NCBI RefSeq assembly: GCF_003945595.2
Contig: NW_024103441.1
Coordinates: 992,001 to 1,056,000, forward strand
Reading direction: 5' to 3'
DNA: 64,000 bases
Source: Pipra filicauda
Taxonomy: Eukaryota; Chordata; Aves; Passeriformes; Pipridae
Under the pieces are notes generated by a model. It searched no databases. It was not told the DNA's origin and saw nothing but the letters and a program-made list of their open reading frames with translations. Shown here piece after piece: positions 27,001-42,000 of this stretch. How positions within the stretch are numbered: position 1 is the first letter of the stretch; every line of letters starts with the position of its first letter. The translations under genes were made by a program, and so were the position numbers.

Positions 27001-30000
27001 ACCCTTATGCCTCTGAACAACACAGCCAGCTTTTTACCTTCCAGAGGATCAAACTCTCCTATGACACAAAAATTTCTTCAGTACTTGGAAGAATTCAACA
27101 TTCTTCAATTTCATCTACATTTTCAAAGAGTTTTAAGATTTGAGCATGGATTTCTTCTGCAAAGATCATATTTACTCTTCCCCAGTAGCCTCTGTTTATG
27201 CATTCACTAGTTCTAGTCCTCACTGTGACAGGTTTCAAGTTTTTTCATAAAAATATAGCTCAAAGAGCTGTAGTTTCTTCAAGGGAGAATGTTATCACAC
27301 CTGACTTTCCACTCCAAAGACAAATTTCTGAAAAGAAAGTGTCATAACAAAAGAGTCCACAAAGCTCCAAAGCATCCCAGTGCTGATAACAAGTTTCCAG
27401 AAGTGAGAATATGCAAGAATTTAAACTAGATTTGAACCACCATCCCAAGGAAACTGTGCCTTTGGGAGCAGACAGGGCACAGCAAGTACCTGTTGAGTCT
27501 CTCTCAAAACAAGCTCTTTATTTGCAGGTGAAGGTTATTTAGTGGTCCATATGGGATGCAAATATTAGGATGTTGGGACACTACATTTAGAAGCTACAAA
27601 ATCTAGAGTTTATTCTGGATTTATGACTCATGAAACACTCAAGATTTATCCCTACCCCATTATATTTCAACTTATCTTTACATTATTCCTACTGGAGAAG
27701 GTGCTCCTCTCTCACAGATCAGATGAAAGGCACTGACTAATTCCACAATGTGCAGCAGGAAAAAGGGGGAATGCTTTCCCACTGCAGTTTTCTGTCTGTA
27801 TTCCTGAATCCTTCACCAGCCACAATGCTCAGCACTGCAGAGCTCTGAGCAGAGCCTGGCACCCCCTCTGGAGATGTCCTCCCACCCTGGGACAGGGCAG
27901 GAATTCAGGTCACACCCAACCACTGTCCTGCAGCTCTAGCCTGGGGAGGGCTCAGGGTCTGCTGGACACCTCCCCTGGTCAGGGACTGCCATCCAGGGAG
28001 CAGGGCCTTTCCAGGGAGCAGGGCCTTTCCAGGGAGCAGGGCCTTTCCAGGGAACAGGCCTTCCCAATGAGGCAGCCTGAGAAACACCCAACTGCCACAG
28101 CTCTGGGAATGCAGCACTGGAATCACATTAGTTCCACTGCCCCAGCTCGGAGCAGCTGCTGCTGTTGGGGAAAGGGGATCTCTGTGCAAGGGAGACACCA
28201 GGCACTGGGCACTCCTTGCAGTTTGACATTTAATACTCTGAAAGTCTTATTTGAGCAAATGAAACCAATGGGATTTTGTCAGCCACTGATGCTGAACCAC
28301 CACGGGCCATTCCCGGTGCCTGTCCCTGCTCCTGACACACACACTGCCCGGGCTCCCAGGGCAGGATGTGCCTCCCAAGGGGCAGCACAAACACTGAGCA
28401 AAGACCCACCTTCTGCATGGCTGGAAGAGCTTTTTCTTTGGCATTATTTGGGGCTAAGAACAAAGTAGAAATCTGAGCTACACAAGAGTCAAGCAGTAAC
28501 AGCAGGGCTGTCACAAAGGGGGTGTGTGAAGGTCCAGACCTACAGCGACAGAGCTGGGGCACCAGAGCTGGGCAAGCTCTGAGCTCTGGGGCATCCCAGG
28601 GATATGTGGTGAATCAAACCCATCACAATGTTGTTCCATTTCCTTACCCTCAGAGCCTTGAGGCTCCTGAGACCCCCACCAGGGAGGAGGAGGATGTATC
28701 AGAGCTTCCCGTGATGTGGGAGAAGTGGCAGGGGAAGCTCAGCTCCCAGGAACAACAGAGCATCCAGGGAGTCTTTGCTTTGCACTGACACTGCAGAGAT
28801 AACAGGGAATGGGGCAAAGAAATCCCCCTCAGGGTGATGGAGCCAGGCAGGAACATCCCTGAAATGGCCAAGCCAAAGGCTTTCCAGAGCTTCCCTTCCT
28901 ACAGTGGGACACAGCCTGCTGCTGCCTCCAGCCAGGGAACACCCCTGGGGGTGGCAGGGCTGCAGCTCTGATGGAAAAGGGAATTCGGGATGCAAGGAGA
29001 GCTCCAGCCTCATTTTGCAGCAGCATGCTCCCACCAGCAGGGGGGCTGCTGCCAAGCACTGGGGGTTCATGCATTTTGGTTCATATCTGGCCTTTCTTGA
29101 GGAGTTAGATCACAGAATACGTAAGGAAATGTAACAGCAATAATTGTTTTAACATTTGGAGAAATTATTTGCATTTCCTTTTGTAGGAAAACAGAATAAA
29201 ATCCAAGAAAACACCAATAATTCTTCTATGGGTTCAGTACACATGATTTATAAAACAGCTAATAAACACAGCCTCATTCTAAATCTCATTCAACTTAAGC
29301 ATGTAAGGATGTTGAAAATCAAAATCTGAATTTGAGATGATGTGTTGTAGCTCAGAATGCACCCCACCATAAAAGCCTTTCCACCCAGGATGGTTTAACT
29401 CTCCCTCTCTTACCTGAATTCAAGCCCTAAGCACAAAGTGTGTCTCCCAAAGTTAAAACAAATGAACTGCAAACAGGTCCCTTCCACTCCCTCGCTGGAG
29501 AAGGGAGAACTCCAGACAAAGGAGGCAGCCCCCCCAGCCCCACCCACCCTGCTGCACTCGGAGGATTCTGGGTTTGGTTCCTTTCCAGTTACAAGGTCTT
29601 GGCTTCCGCTGAGCACAGTTTGAAATAAAATAATGCAGCTTGTTCCTACTGCTGGAACCCGCCGAGCAGGGAATCGCTGGCTCCGGCCCAGCCTTCAAAC
29701 CTGTCTTACACTGTCACTCCAGGCTTGGAGCACTGCAGATATAAAGTTGTAAGCTAAGAACACACAGTATGAACACCCCTCCCTCCCCAGAACCAGACAC
29801 GCTTTTATCTTGGACAGAGGCAAAAGGAAGAGAAATAGCAGAAAGATAGGGAAAAAAAACCCAGCCCCACTTGTGAACTGGCTCATTAAGGAAGGCAAAG
29901 TGACAGGTAAGTAATTCCTCTTCCCAGGCTCTGTCACAAAGGGAGAGATTAAACCAACCAACCACACAACCTCTGAAATGCTTTGGGCAGCCCTTCTCTT

Positions 30001-33000
30001 CTTCCCTCCTCTCTGATCATTTGCTGTTCTTTTCATTCTGCAGGTTGCTGAAATAAACACCTCTCCTTCATTTTATTCCATTACCTGGACGGATTTTTCC
30101 TTATTTTAGCAGCGATGACACAGAACACTTGGCAGATATAGAAGTTAAGATTTTGCAAGTTTTCTACAGTTTTAAACTTCATAATAATTAAATGCTTTCA
30201 GTTAAATGTGGGGTTGATTGTAAACATTAATAACTATTAATAGGTCCCAGAGGTTATTCTAATTCTCCTCCTTTCACTAACCCTTCAAAATGACACTGCA
30301 GTAGTTATTCTGAGATTGGGTATGAGGCCTTACTCTCTCTCACTTCCCTGCCCTGTGCTGACAGACCACCCTACGTGGGTTTATGGACACCACTTCAGCC
30401 TTCTTGAGCATTGACAATTCCAGGGAGCAGTTTTAATCTCAGACACAAAGCAGGTCATGGCCATACAGTCAGAGCCTGGTTAATGCCACACGAGATGGAA
30501 ATGGCAGCTCTGTCTTAGGCAGGGCCACTCAAGTGCTCAGTCCACAGCACTAGAAAGCAAAATTAGTTAAACCATCCTCGTCACTCACAAAGGACAGCAA
30601 TCAATAGCCTTTTACAGAGCAAACACAACGACCACAGAGCATTTGCTTTTATAAGGAAAATCACAATCTTATTGACTGCTAAACCTTGAAATGCAGAACA
30701 CCAAACTTTGAACTGAGCAGGCCTGTGCTCGTTTTGATCTCCAGCCATTTTCAGAAGAGAGTACTCCAGAATATTCAGCAGCTTTCATCTCTCAGACACT
30801 TGATGGAGCCTAAGTAGCACTAAGACTAAACCTTATCAAACACAACTGCAAAACTGTGGATTGTCAATGTACTCCAGCCCACTCCCCTGCTCCCTCCGGA
30901 GAAGGTCACTGTGACATCCATTTGACAGTGTCATTTATCTATTTTTTTTTCCTGTCAAGTAAATTATGAAAAAAGGACTTTACTATGGCATAAGCCTTTG
31001 TACGTTCACGTACCAAACAACCCCAAAAATTCCTGTATCCAAAAGACCCTTTCTCATTTGGACATCAGAGGCCAAGAGAAGCGCTGTAAAATGCTCACAG
31101 ACAGGCACAGAACTGAGCTGAGGCTGCATAAGTGAGATTGAAAGGAGGACCTGGAGATAATCAGATCATTTCCAATACATGACTGCAAAAAAAAAAAATA
31201 AAATTAAAGCTACTGTGACTAGAAGAAACTCTTGTGCATTTTACTCACAGTGCTGAGCTTGCTGCAGCAGATGAGGATGCGGCGCTCGTACAGCATGCTG
31301 GCGTAGAGGTGCAGCATGTTGTTCACATCCACTGCCACAAAGTACTCCGTCAGGTTCCTCTGGGAAGAGAGAACAGAAGTTTTGATTCACCATATCACAA
31401 AAACAAGTGTCCTTAGCAAAAATAACCCAAAAAACCAAAAGGCAAACGGATTTCACTCTTCCGTTGTGCCACAATTTCACTCCTGCACTGTCACTCCATG
31501 CCCAGGCCATCCCCTCACCCTGTGCTCGTGCTGCAGGGCACAGCTCGTGGGGCAGGACTGAACACTGTAGATGTCTCCTAACAAACAGCACAATGTGATC
31601 CTGAGATCTTCACTATCAAAACCAGAAAGCCACCACAGAGGCAACTGGATCCCAGCGTGTTCTGCTCGCCTAGAACGGGGGGCTCCGCAGGGCAAGGTAA
31701 AGAAAAAAGGATTTGTGTGTGGAGAGGGTATTTTCACTTCTTAAAACACAGAAATTAAAGAAAAGGGGCATTGTGGAGGAAAAGGTAATACACCCAGAAA
31801 TGCTGAATTAGGGAATTTGTTTCCAAATAGCTTCTTACAGACACGAAAGGGTTGCTATATGATAAAGACAGCCTTATACAAAAAGCACATGTGAGAGCAA
31901 AATTAGATTAGTCATGAATTCAAGTGCAATCTTAATCATCCTTAAATAAAAAAGTGCAGAAAAGCAAAAAGCAAATATGATTTAGAAACTTAAAGAAGCT
32001 CAACAAAGCCTATTAGCACTTTTGACAGATCCAAGATACTTGGCCTGAGAAGTCTGCCAAGATGCTTCATACTGTGCAAAAATATGTTCCCCAGCTTGCC
32101 ATCCAAACACAAAGAACTGAAGGGAAATTAAGCATTGTATTTGGGAGACTTTGGGACCAGGATGTAGGGAGATAAAAACTGGGTTCATTATGGTTGGCTT
32201 CAAATATGTACAATAAAACAACCACCCAGGTCTTTGTTACAGCAAAGCTGGAGCCACAGACAGGTACAGTCAAAGGAGAAAAAAAAAGCCAACACGTTTT
32301 GCCAAAAACCTATTAAACTATCATGTACTTTTTCTGTATTTCTCATCCCATCTGTGCTGATTAACATGATATTTTTGTCTAAACATAAGCTGTCTTCTCT
32401 ACGGCTCCTCTTCCCCCTCTCACCCAGCCTTCCCCGACGCCAAAACACGGCGCGTGACGACACAGCTCCTGCACACTGGGGGAATTAAAACCATTTTTAA
32501 GGAGCCCTGAACTTCTGCTGCCACCCAAATCAGGGGCACGGCAGAAGGAGCACACAGCCCCTGCATCCTGCCTGGGGAGGATCTGTGCTCCACAGGGATG
32601 TGTGTGTGAGGCACCAGCACCCACTGCGAGAGGAAAGCAGACGTGGGACTGGACTCGCGATTGCTCCTCCACCGAGTGCACTGCGGTGGAATGACACACA
32701 AATGTACCTTCAGATGGGAAGATTTGTGAGGTTTGAGTCCTGTCTGCTCTCAGAGATTTGCCAAGGACACCTGGGAAGCATGTGGGCTGCATGGAAATGT
32801 ATTGGTACTGAGGAGCTCACGTGTTCCCTGGGAGCCGTATTTATGAGAAAGCTGTCAGCTCTGAAGCTCAAATTGGGCCTTACACATGTATTTTGAAAGA
32901 CATGTCTCGTAAGTGACAAAACCATGAATGAGTTAAATAAATACAAATGAAAGCGTTCCAATTTGCAGGATAATGGTTGGGTATTTTGTTTCCTAGGACT

Positions 33001-36000
33001 TAAACCTTCCTTGGGGCAGGAAAAAGTGGGGTTTTCAGACCAGATACAGGAACAGGTATCCCCACTCCTCAAAATTCACCAGGAGTGCCACAAAACTCCC
33101 TCATGCTCCTTTGGAAGTTTGTTCCTAGATCAATCATCCATTTGATCATTTGCTATCTAATATCAATAAATGCACACTGAGTTTTGAGATTAAAAATCAC
33201 AGACTTCTCTTCCACCATCATCTACTGAGGAAAAGGGACTCAGTGATACAAAAATACCCCAGAGTATGATCACCAAGAAAACGTCACCATTTCAGCCTGT
33301 TAATTTACCTGATACTTCTGAAACACAACAGCTGCTCCCAGGAAACTCAGTCTTGCACTGCATTTCCTGCAGTGTCCCCGATCCATTTCTGAAGCCACAA
33401 TGCATTTACATGTCCCTCACATGAAACTCATTAAACACAGGGATCTGACACCAAGTCAGATAATTCCAAGAGCCTTGTTAACATTCCAAACAGAGCTCTC
33501 TGCAGCTCTCCATTCATCATCGCATCCAACTTCAAAGTTTGGCACTACTGAAACTTTTGCTAAATATGGGGTTCAAAACATAATCACTGGTAAGAGATGT
33601 CGAATTTTGAATAAAACAAGTCCATTGATTAAAATACATGAAGACTTAGGCTCCTTTAATGTCCTTGTATTACCAGGTTTTAATTCCACATGAAAGCAGC
33701 ATTAACACCCAGATAAAAACCTCCTAAGAAATTATACAATATTCATTAGGTAAATATAAACATGAGAAATGCCTGAGAAATAGCAGAGAGTCAACTGCAG
33801 CTTCAGTTAGACCAGTGCACTTGATTTGTAGGATTTTGCTTTCTTACAATGAGCCCTTTCTTACAATGCCCCTTCTGATCTGGGCAGGGACACAGACACA
33901 CATGTTGGCTCACGGGTCTGTCACCCCAATGAAATGTCCCTCTCCTGTTCCCAGAGGGGCCCTGGCTGTCCCCAGACCCTGCCCAGCCCACCTTGGCAGG
34001 GACAGCAGGACACCTGACAGCACCAGGCACCTCCAAGGCCCATCAGTGACTCTGTGAATTAGGGCAGGATTTGATAGCTGTTTAGATTCAGGAACTGATT
34101 CTTGAATTACACCAGTGTATTTGTATTTGTACAAAAATAAAGCACTTCAGAAGAAAGAGCTCATCTATTAAATTCACTGACAGGATCCGTGTCAGTAGAA
34201 GAGTCTGCAACACAGAGAAGCCATCAGCAGTGTTTTGAAAGAGAAACAAACAGCCCCAAATGCTATCTGCTATACAAATCATCCCCAAATGAGATGAAAT
34301 GTCTTGATGATGCCTTCCCTTTCTTTCATGCCTCAGCTGAGGTATTTGATGCTCAGACCGACCACACAATGCTCCAGGAAGAAAACTGGGATGTCAGGCA
34401 CAGGAATTTGGCTGAGACACAGAGGGAGCACATTAAAGAGCACTGAGGAGAGGTAAATGTCAGTATTGTGTTCCCCCAGCCCCTGGCTGGAGAGCCCAGC
34501 CCTGCTGGAACACCTCAGACATCGTGAGGCTCCAACAGTCTCCAGAGAAGTGGCTCTGAGATCAGACGTGGGTGACATTTTCAGGAGCCAAACAGGTTGT
34601 TTTCCCTGGTCATCCTTCCCGAGGGGTCCCAGTGCAGGATCAGCAGATCTGCTGTTTCTGCCCATTTCCACATGGCCATTAGTACTTTGTCCTTCATGCA
34701 ATTCAGCTTTTAATCACACATGGAGATTGCCAGCTCCTAAAGCTCAGTATTCCACAGGATATAATCCATGACTACCAAACTAACACGTGTTATCTATGTG
34801 ACATTAAATAGAAGCAGTAAAGTGCAGGGTCCTCTCAAATACTCACATTTTCAGGTATACTGGGAAGCTCTCTGGTGTCAGGCACAGTAAAGTAAGAGTG
34901 CTACAAAAAGAGTAAATATTGATTATTGCAATTCAGTGCCTCACGATCAGTCCATAACCTGAAACAGCAAGTGGGTCCAACAGCCACACTGAACACAGAC
35001 ACTATAAACACCAGTTCTGCTTCTGATGTGTCACTGGTTTGGTCTAGTTGCAAAGATGCAATGCAGGAACAGCACACAGAGCTGTGTCACACGGAGGAAC
35101 CTCACCCTGACCCCGAAACAGGCTCAGAAACAGCCAAAATAAAATGCAGGAACACACCACAGCTCACAGTCCCTGGGCTGCCTTTTTATATCCTTTCTTG
35201 CTTCACCGCCCATGAAATGTCTGAGACAAGGGGAGACCAGCAGCATTCCTTGGAACCACTGGTATGAAAAAACCGGAATATCCCAACTGATCCCAGCCTT
35301 GGGAGATGGCTCCTTGTCACTCATCCTCTGAACAGAAATGCTGCTCACACAGAGGGAGCCCCGAGGGGACAGGGACAGTCCAGGGCCAGCTGGAGACCAG
35401 CAGGGCCACACCACTGCTCCTGTCCAGGAGAGGGGAGCAGGGGCAGCTCCTGCTGCCAGGCAGTCCTGTGGGAGCAGGAGCAGAGGAGATGGGAGGGGGG
35501 GAGTGTCCCTGTGAACTCCCCACAGGCAGGGGCAGCAACAGGCTCTGCAGGATGTCACCGTGCCTGGGACACAGGGGTGTGCTGCAAAAGGGAGTCTGAG
35601 GACAAAAAACCCAAAAGACTAAATGCAAAGTGCAATCCCATCAACAAAATCTCAAATCTGTTCTGTTGGTGTGCTTTGCTTAATTTTCTCACAAGATATA
35701 AAAATGAAATAAATTCTTTTTCATATGAGTTTTTTTCAGGGAGGGGGGAAGAGGAGAAGGAACCAGTAAATGTGATAAACAATGAATACTGCAAAGGCTG
35801 CTGTGACAGGCATGTGACTGTTTCCCCCCCAGCCCTGTCCCCTTGCAGGACCCAGGAGCTGTGCAGGAGTGTGGGCAATAAATGTCCTGGTGCTGCTCTG
35901 TGACCTCCCCCAGGTCACAGGGGATGGCAGAGATCTCCATGGGCAACACACACAACCTCCCTCCAACCAGAGAACAGCATTTCGGAGACATCTGAGGTTA

Positions 36001-39000
36001 GGGAGAGGCAAACAGAGGGCCCCAAATGTGAAAAGGGGAATTTCACAGCTCTGTGTCCTCACAGGGAAACAACATCTGTGTACAAGCTCCAGGACAGAGA
36101 ATTGCTGTTGACATTCCTCTGTTATGACATGGAATGAATATTAAGCACCTTAGTTTCCATCTCCCCCCTTCACTTACCACTCCGAGATGAACAGAGGTTC
36201 CTGGCTCAGGGATGGTGAGTTTATGAAATGTTTCTAGGAGCTCACTCCTTTGACTATCCTGAAATAAGGAGGAAAAAAAAAAAGGAATGCTAAGTAGGCA
36301 TTGGTGCAACCGGGTTAACTCCAGGGCAGAAGGGCCAGATGATGCCAGGTGGGTAAACCTGGCATTAGTAGGGTTAGTTCTACACCTCCTGCACCCGACA
36401 ATAACCTTGGATCAGCCCCTGTCAGAACACGGGATTGCAGGGCTGCTGAGCACAGGGCAGGGGTCAGCCCAGCACGGGCCACTGCAGGAACCCAGGGATT
36501 GTGGTGGAGCCACAGCCACACTCTTGGGCTTCATCTTTTCCCAAAAATAATTTAAATGCATATTTATTTTTCAGAGGCACTTCCCAAGCTGATGACCTTC
36601 TATGTCACTGCATCATAGGGATTAATAATTCACATGGTCAGCTCTCCTAGAAGCACCTCTTCAACCAGCTCGTTTCATCCTCTCGCCCCCATCTGATATT
36701 GGGCAGGGAAAAGGAGGGTCAGTATTTCAGAATAATACCTGTCCTTTTGCTGAATAATCTGCCAAGACATTGAGCAGCTTATAAAAGACTTCAAACCACG
36801 GGAGGTAACTGGAAAAAAGAAAAAAAGAAAAAGCATACATTTAACTTGCTAAATCTCAGTTAATAAATCCAGGATCACCAGCCCTTATGCTACAGATGCA
36901 TCCCAACGTGATGCTGCATAATTATCTGTCAGGAAAGCCACAGCAGACTTGCACTGGGAGGAGAGCTCTGCCAGGAGGCTGAGGGATCCCTCTCCTCGGA
37001 GGGCTGAGCTTTGGAGTTCACCCTTCCCCACTGCTGGGCACCACCCAGCCCCACAGCACCAGGGCTGCCCACCCTCACCAACACACACAGTCCCACACGA
37101 GGTTTAACCCCAAAGATCTCTGTGCACTGATGTCCATGAGTGCTGGAACATATTGAATGTCAAATAACTCTTCTCCTGTACAGCTGCTGAGGGTCCTTGG
37201 AAAGCCAAGCCAGGCAGTTATTTTGGGTTTGAGTCCTCACACAAGTGGATTTTTTAAACTGTATAACCAGTATCTCAGGTTTTAATTGTTGTCAGATCTC
37301 ATCCCCTCACTGTGTTTAGCCTGGTCCTTACTTTGGTCAAACAGAAACTTCACCTTCACATTTGTACACAACTTCCAAAAGAAAAGAAGAAACAAGATTC
37401 AAAGAGAAACGTGCAGAAAAATCACAGCCTTTTCATTTGAATTACATCTCCACTGCACAAAGTAAGACAGAGAAGATGTTCCTTTCCACTACAGCTTTGG
37501 GAGGGTTCTGTGCCCTGTTTTCATGGCACGGCTCTTTATTCCAACCCCTTTTCCCAGACCTGTGAGGGATTTCCCTGGGCTGCAGCGAATGCAAAGCCAG
37601 CGTGAGGCACTGCCTGATGCTGCTTTAACCACAGCTGCTTTCTGAAGCAAATGGGTTCTACTGTGATATAGTGAGACAGGATCTAAAGTTTTTATAAAAT
37701 ATGACTCCATCCTGACAGCTGTAAGGAATGGAGTGCCCCGTGCTCTGCCTGGGCAGCTCTGGGTGATAAATGAGGTGAGAAGCTGTGTATGAGACAGACA
37801 CAGGGACTGGCACTCCATCATTAGCCTTTGTTTGAAGCCTGCACATGCTACTGTAAAATGTAAGTAGCTTATCAAAATATACTGATAAGCAACTTAACTT
37901 TTCATGTTATATGACAGTATTATCGTTTAAATTAATACACTCCAAACATCTTTACAAAGTGTGTATTGGAATAGAGCAGAAAGACAGACAATTACCACTT
38001 TAAACAGCATTTAAGTTTGGCATTATATTGTAAACAATCCAGAAGGATTAGGTAGAAGATAAGTTTCTTTCTTTCTGTTTAGTTAAATAAACTTCAGCAG
38101 AGTTAAAAGCCATTACAAGGGTAACAAGAAATCCTCTCCAAACATATCTGCTAAGTAGAGATTAAGAACCTGGTAAACAAATCCGTGCAAGGCATCTATC
38201 AAAAGAGTTTGAGAAGACAGGAAACCAAGGAGGCAGAAAGCTCCCTGGCAGTGGGAAACCACAGCTGCTTCCAGGGAGGCACAATTAAAGTTCTTCTTAA
38301 TCGCTCGGGGACCTTCTGGAAAACTACATTTACAAGTTGCTGCCAGCAGTGCCTGCGAGTGGGGAAGCTGCAGAGCTGCACTGACAGAGCTGAAACGAGA
38401 ACCTTTAAAGCTGCTCCTGTGTTTATGATGTATGTGCATCAAAGCAAAGAGGCAAAGCAGGTTCCCCAGGCTCTGAGGGTGACCATGGAGCAGGTCCTGG
38501 CAGCACAGGGACCCCCCCAGGGTCAGGGGCTGGGCTGCTGCTCACACTGCTCTGCCCTGCCAGGGCCTGGGTGCACTGCTGTCACACTCCTTGGCCTTCC
38601 CTTGTCTCCTCACCAGTATCCTCTGATGAACCTCAGGTTGTCCTTTTTGTAACTTTAACTCTTCCTTGTTTTCCAGGTGATGGTTTAGCAGCTCAGTACT
38701 AACTGCTTCTTTTTCTATTTTGAGAATAACGTCTTGTTTTGAGGAGAGAAGTGTCACAGTCTGGGAGCTGAGGAAATGAGCTGGTATTTGAAGCAGAACT
38801 CAGCACCCCACAACACACAGGGATCTGTGAGGCTTCGCTCAAGAGAGGGGCAAGACAAGATATAACAAACCCAGCACAGAATTGTGGGAATTCTGTAGAC
38901 AATCTCACTTCAGTTTTCACCTCCCCCATTGCCACGGCACAATTCAGAATCTCCCTCAGCCCAAAAGTTTTGGATACATTAGAAAGCTAATTTATCCTGC

Positions 39001-42000
39001 CACCTTCAATACTTTTACTTCATCACTTATTCCATGTGTTGACTACTCAATAGTGAAACAGTTCTGCTTTTATTAGACCAAACTGTGACCAGTTAAAGTT
39101 GAAAAAAAACTAAAAAAAAAAACACCCAAGCAATATAGTTATCTCGATTTGTTTCTAGATCTCTGCAAAAGGAAAAAAAAAAAAGATGTGAATTTTTCTT
39201 ACAAAAAGCAAATCCTCAAGGCAGCCTTTAAACACCCCTCCAAAGAAACAGAGGAGTTTATAACCCAAAACTTTCTGTGCCGCATGAACTTAAGTAGCAC
39301 AACTGGTAGCACTACTGAAGATTTATGGCTTATGACTTGCTCATATTTAATTTGTAACCAAACACTTCCCCTTCCTCTTAGCTACCTCAGAAGTTTTGAT
39401 TAACTCTTGTTTTCACAGGTCAGAGGTTAAGCAAAGGAAGGGAAGCTCTGCAGTGAAGTTGCCCAGAGCTCCGAGCACGGGACGCCCGCACAGCCCCCGC
39501 CAGCAGCACCAAACCAGCCCCAAACTGGGCTCCACTCACGGGCCTGAGGTTCAAAGACTCCAATGAGCATAAATCACACTGGGGTGGAAGAGTAAACAAA
39601 AATAAAAGGGCAATCTGAATGCATTGGTTTTTAGCTTCACCCCCGTTCCCAGTTTCCTCACACGTGTACACATGGACAGCAACAGAAGTGCCACAAGTCC
39701 TGGGAATCCAATCAAAGCCTCGGCAAACGGGGCTTCTCCAGGCTGAGGGACGGGCTCAGCACTGGGCTGGCCTGTGCTTGGAACCTTGGGCATGACACAG
39801 CTGGGGACAGCCCCGGGGGGACAGCCCTGGGGACACTGCCCTGGGGAGACAGCCCTGGGGACACTGCCCTGGGGGGACAGCCCTGGGGGGACAGCCCAGG
39901 CTGAGACAGTCCTGCCTGAGCCATCCTAGGTGAGCCAGCCCAGGCTAAAGCAGCCCAGGTGAGCCAGCCCAGGTGCCCCAGCCCTGGCTGATGGAAGCAG
40001 GGCCGGGCACAGGCAGGCGCTCCCTGTGCTGCACCGGGTCTGCACAGACTCTCCTGCCCGGGCTGCACAGAGCCTCATTCACTGCCTCACATGTCATCAC
40101 CTTTTTAGTGCCCCCCTCAAAAGCTCAGAACACCATTGGTTACGTGTGTCACAGCAATCAGGGGCTGGCAGAGTGCTCAGACAGCAGTGCTGTGCTGCCC
40201 TGCAAACACAAAGGGGCAAGAACATGCAGCAACTCTAAGAATAGCAGAGGGGAAATCTTTAAGAAACCATCAACACTGGCAGCCAGTTGAAAAGATGCCT
40301 TCCTCAGAAAAACCAGCTGTTTCTTCTCCAGTTCTGAGGCACTGCTAATGAAGAGAGGGTTTGATAAGACATGTCCTTTCCTTGAATGCAAAAGTCCCAC
40401 CATTATGATTTCTTTTGATATTTTTTGAGCGCTCATTAAGATGAAGGGGAGTCCCAAGCACAGCATGGACCTCTCAAATCCCTCAGTTATCCCACAGATA
40501 CCATGTCCATGCCAGGGCAGGGAGGGGCAAACACACGGTGTGGAACCAGGAAATCAACTTTCTGCTGGAAGGGGAAATCCCCAGTGAAGTCAACCTAAAA
40601 AGGGAGGGATTTTTCAGTGTTACCTGCAGCAGGAAACAGCAGGAAACAGCAGGAAACCCAAGTGTGCAAGAACTTGTGAATGCTGAACTCACCAGAACAA
40701 CTCCCATGGAACACTCCAGCCTTTGAGAACCTCATCAGCAGAAAAGCTCCATGTCCCAGGGCAGCACCAGCACAGCCCAGTGGCAAGGGGGACCTTCTCA
40801 AATGATTGACGAAGATTTGCTAATTACCATAGCAACTGCTTATAAAACTAACTTTTAACATTGATGGCTCCACCATTCCATGTCCCTGGTGTGCTGACAC
40901 CATGGAAGAGCAGAGCAAGCACTCCTGGAAAGGCCCTGTGGTACCTTTGGTCTCCTCTGAACCTCTGAAGACAAGCAGCACCTCAGCTGTCCCAGCTCCT
41001 GGAGCAGCAGAGCAGCTCCTGGGCTGTGCACAGGCAGAGCTGCACTTCTGCACACCCATCCTCTGAAATTATTGTGACTCAGCAACTTGTCTGACACCAA
41101 CACATTTCCTGCAGCATCCCCTCCTAGACTGAGTTGCAAGCACACATAACTTTTACTCCTTCCATTCACACAGATCAGAAGTGGAATTTTAACATGTATT
41201 TATTTATAACACATACTATATATATTTTGATAACAGCATAACCAACTGCCATCTCCCTTGCAAAACAGAACAGTCATTTCCATTTTACAGATGGGCACAC
41301 TTCTCTGTGGTGACAGGCTTACAAAATCTGTCTGTATTAGCCAGGATTGGATTCAGGGAGCTCCCAAATCTTGACCTTTTGCTCAGTACAATACTCTGCA
41401 GTGGCCTAGAATACTCAGTTCTGTCAATAATGACCTTGGTTATTGCATGAATGATAGTATTCATCATCACTAACTTCACTGACACCCTCCTGATTGACAT
41501 AAGTGTGAGGAAGAGGAAATTCAGGCCAATCCTTCCAGTGCCCCTCACACAGCACTGCCACACACTGCAGCACTCAGGGGGCACCTCTGGGGACAGCCCC
41601 CCCCGGGGCTGAGAGAACCAGCACAGAAAATACCTCAGACATCAGCCAGCCTTGGGGAGTAGTCATCCAAGACTTCTGGCATTTAGAGATAAAACTCTGC
41701 AACTCATCCTTAAAACCAGTGTCGCTTCTTTCCATTCTCCTGCACCTGGCAGCTAACAGTTCTCCTCCCAGACAGCATTATTCCTAATCATGGAATCATG
41801 TTCTGGTTTAAGCTAATAATGGTGATTTGGGGTTCTGACGATGAACTAAGTTATGTTTGCCAGTCACGATGCTCTTCAGGGGTTCTATGCAGACGTGATT
41901 TTAAATAGCAAAAACACATCATCAAAACACTTCTTTCTTCCTTTCATTAAAAATACGAATTTCCCTTTTGAATTATTTTTAAATTCCACCTTAATTTTTA

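Noticed and set aside
34901..36177. Search for an alternative linker exon as in DENND1B
   Set aside because: No sequence resembling NQEIFIACEQVLKDQ with splice sites was found on the sense strand.
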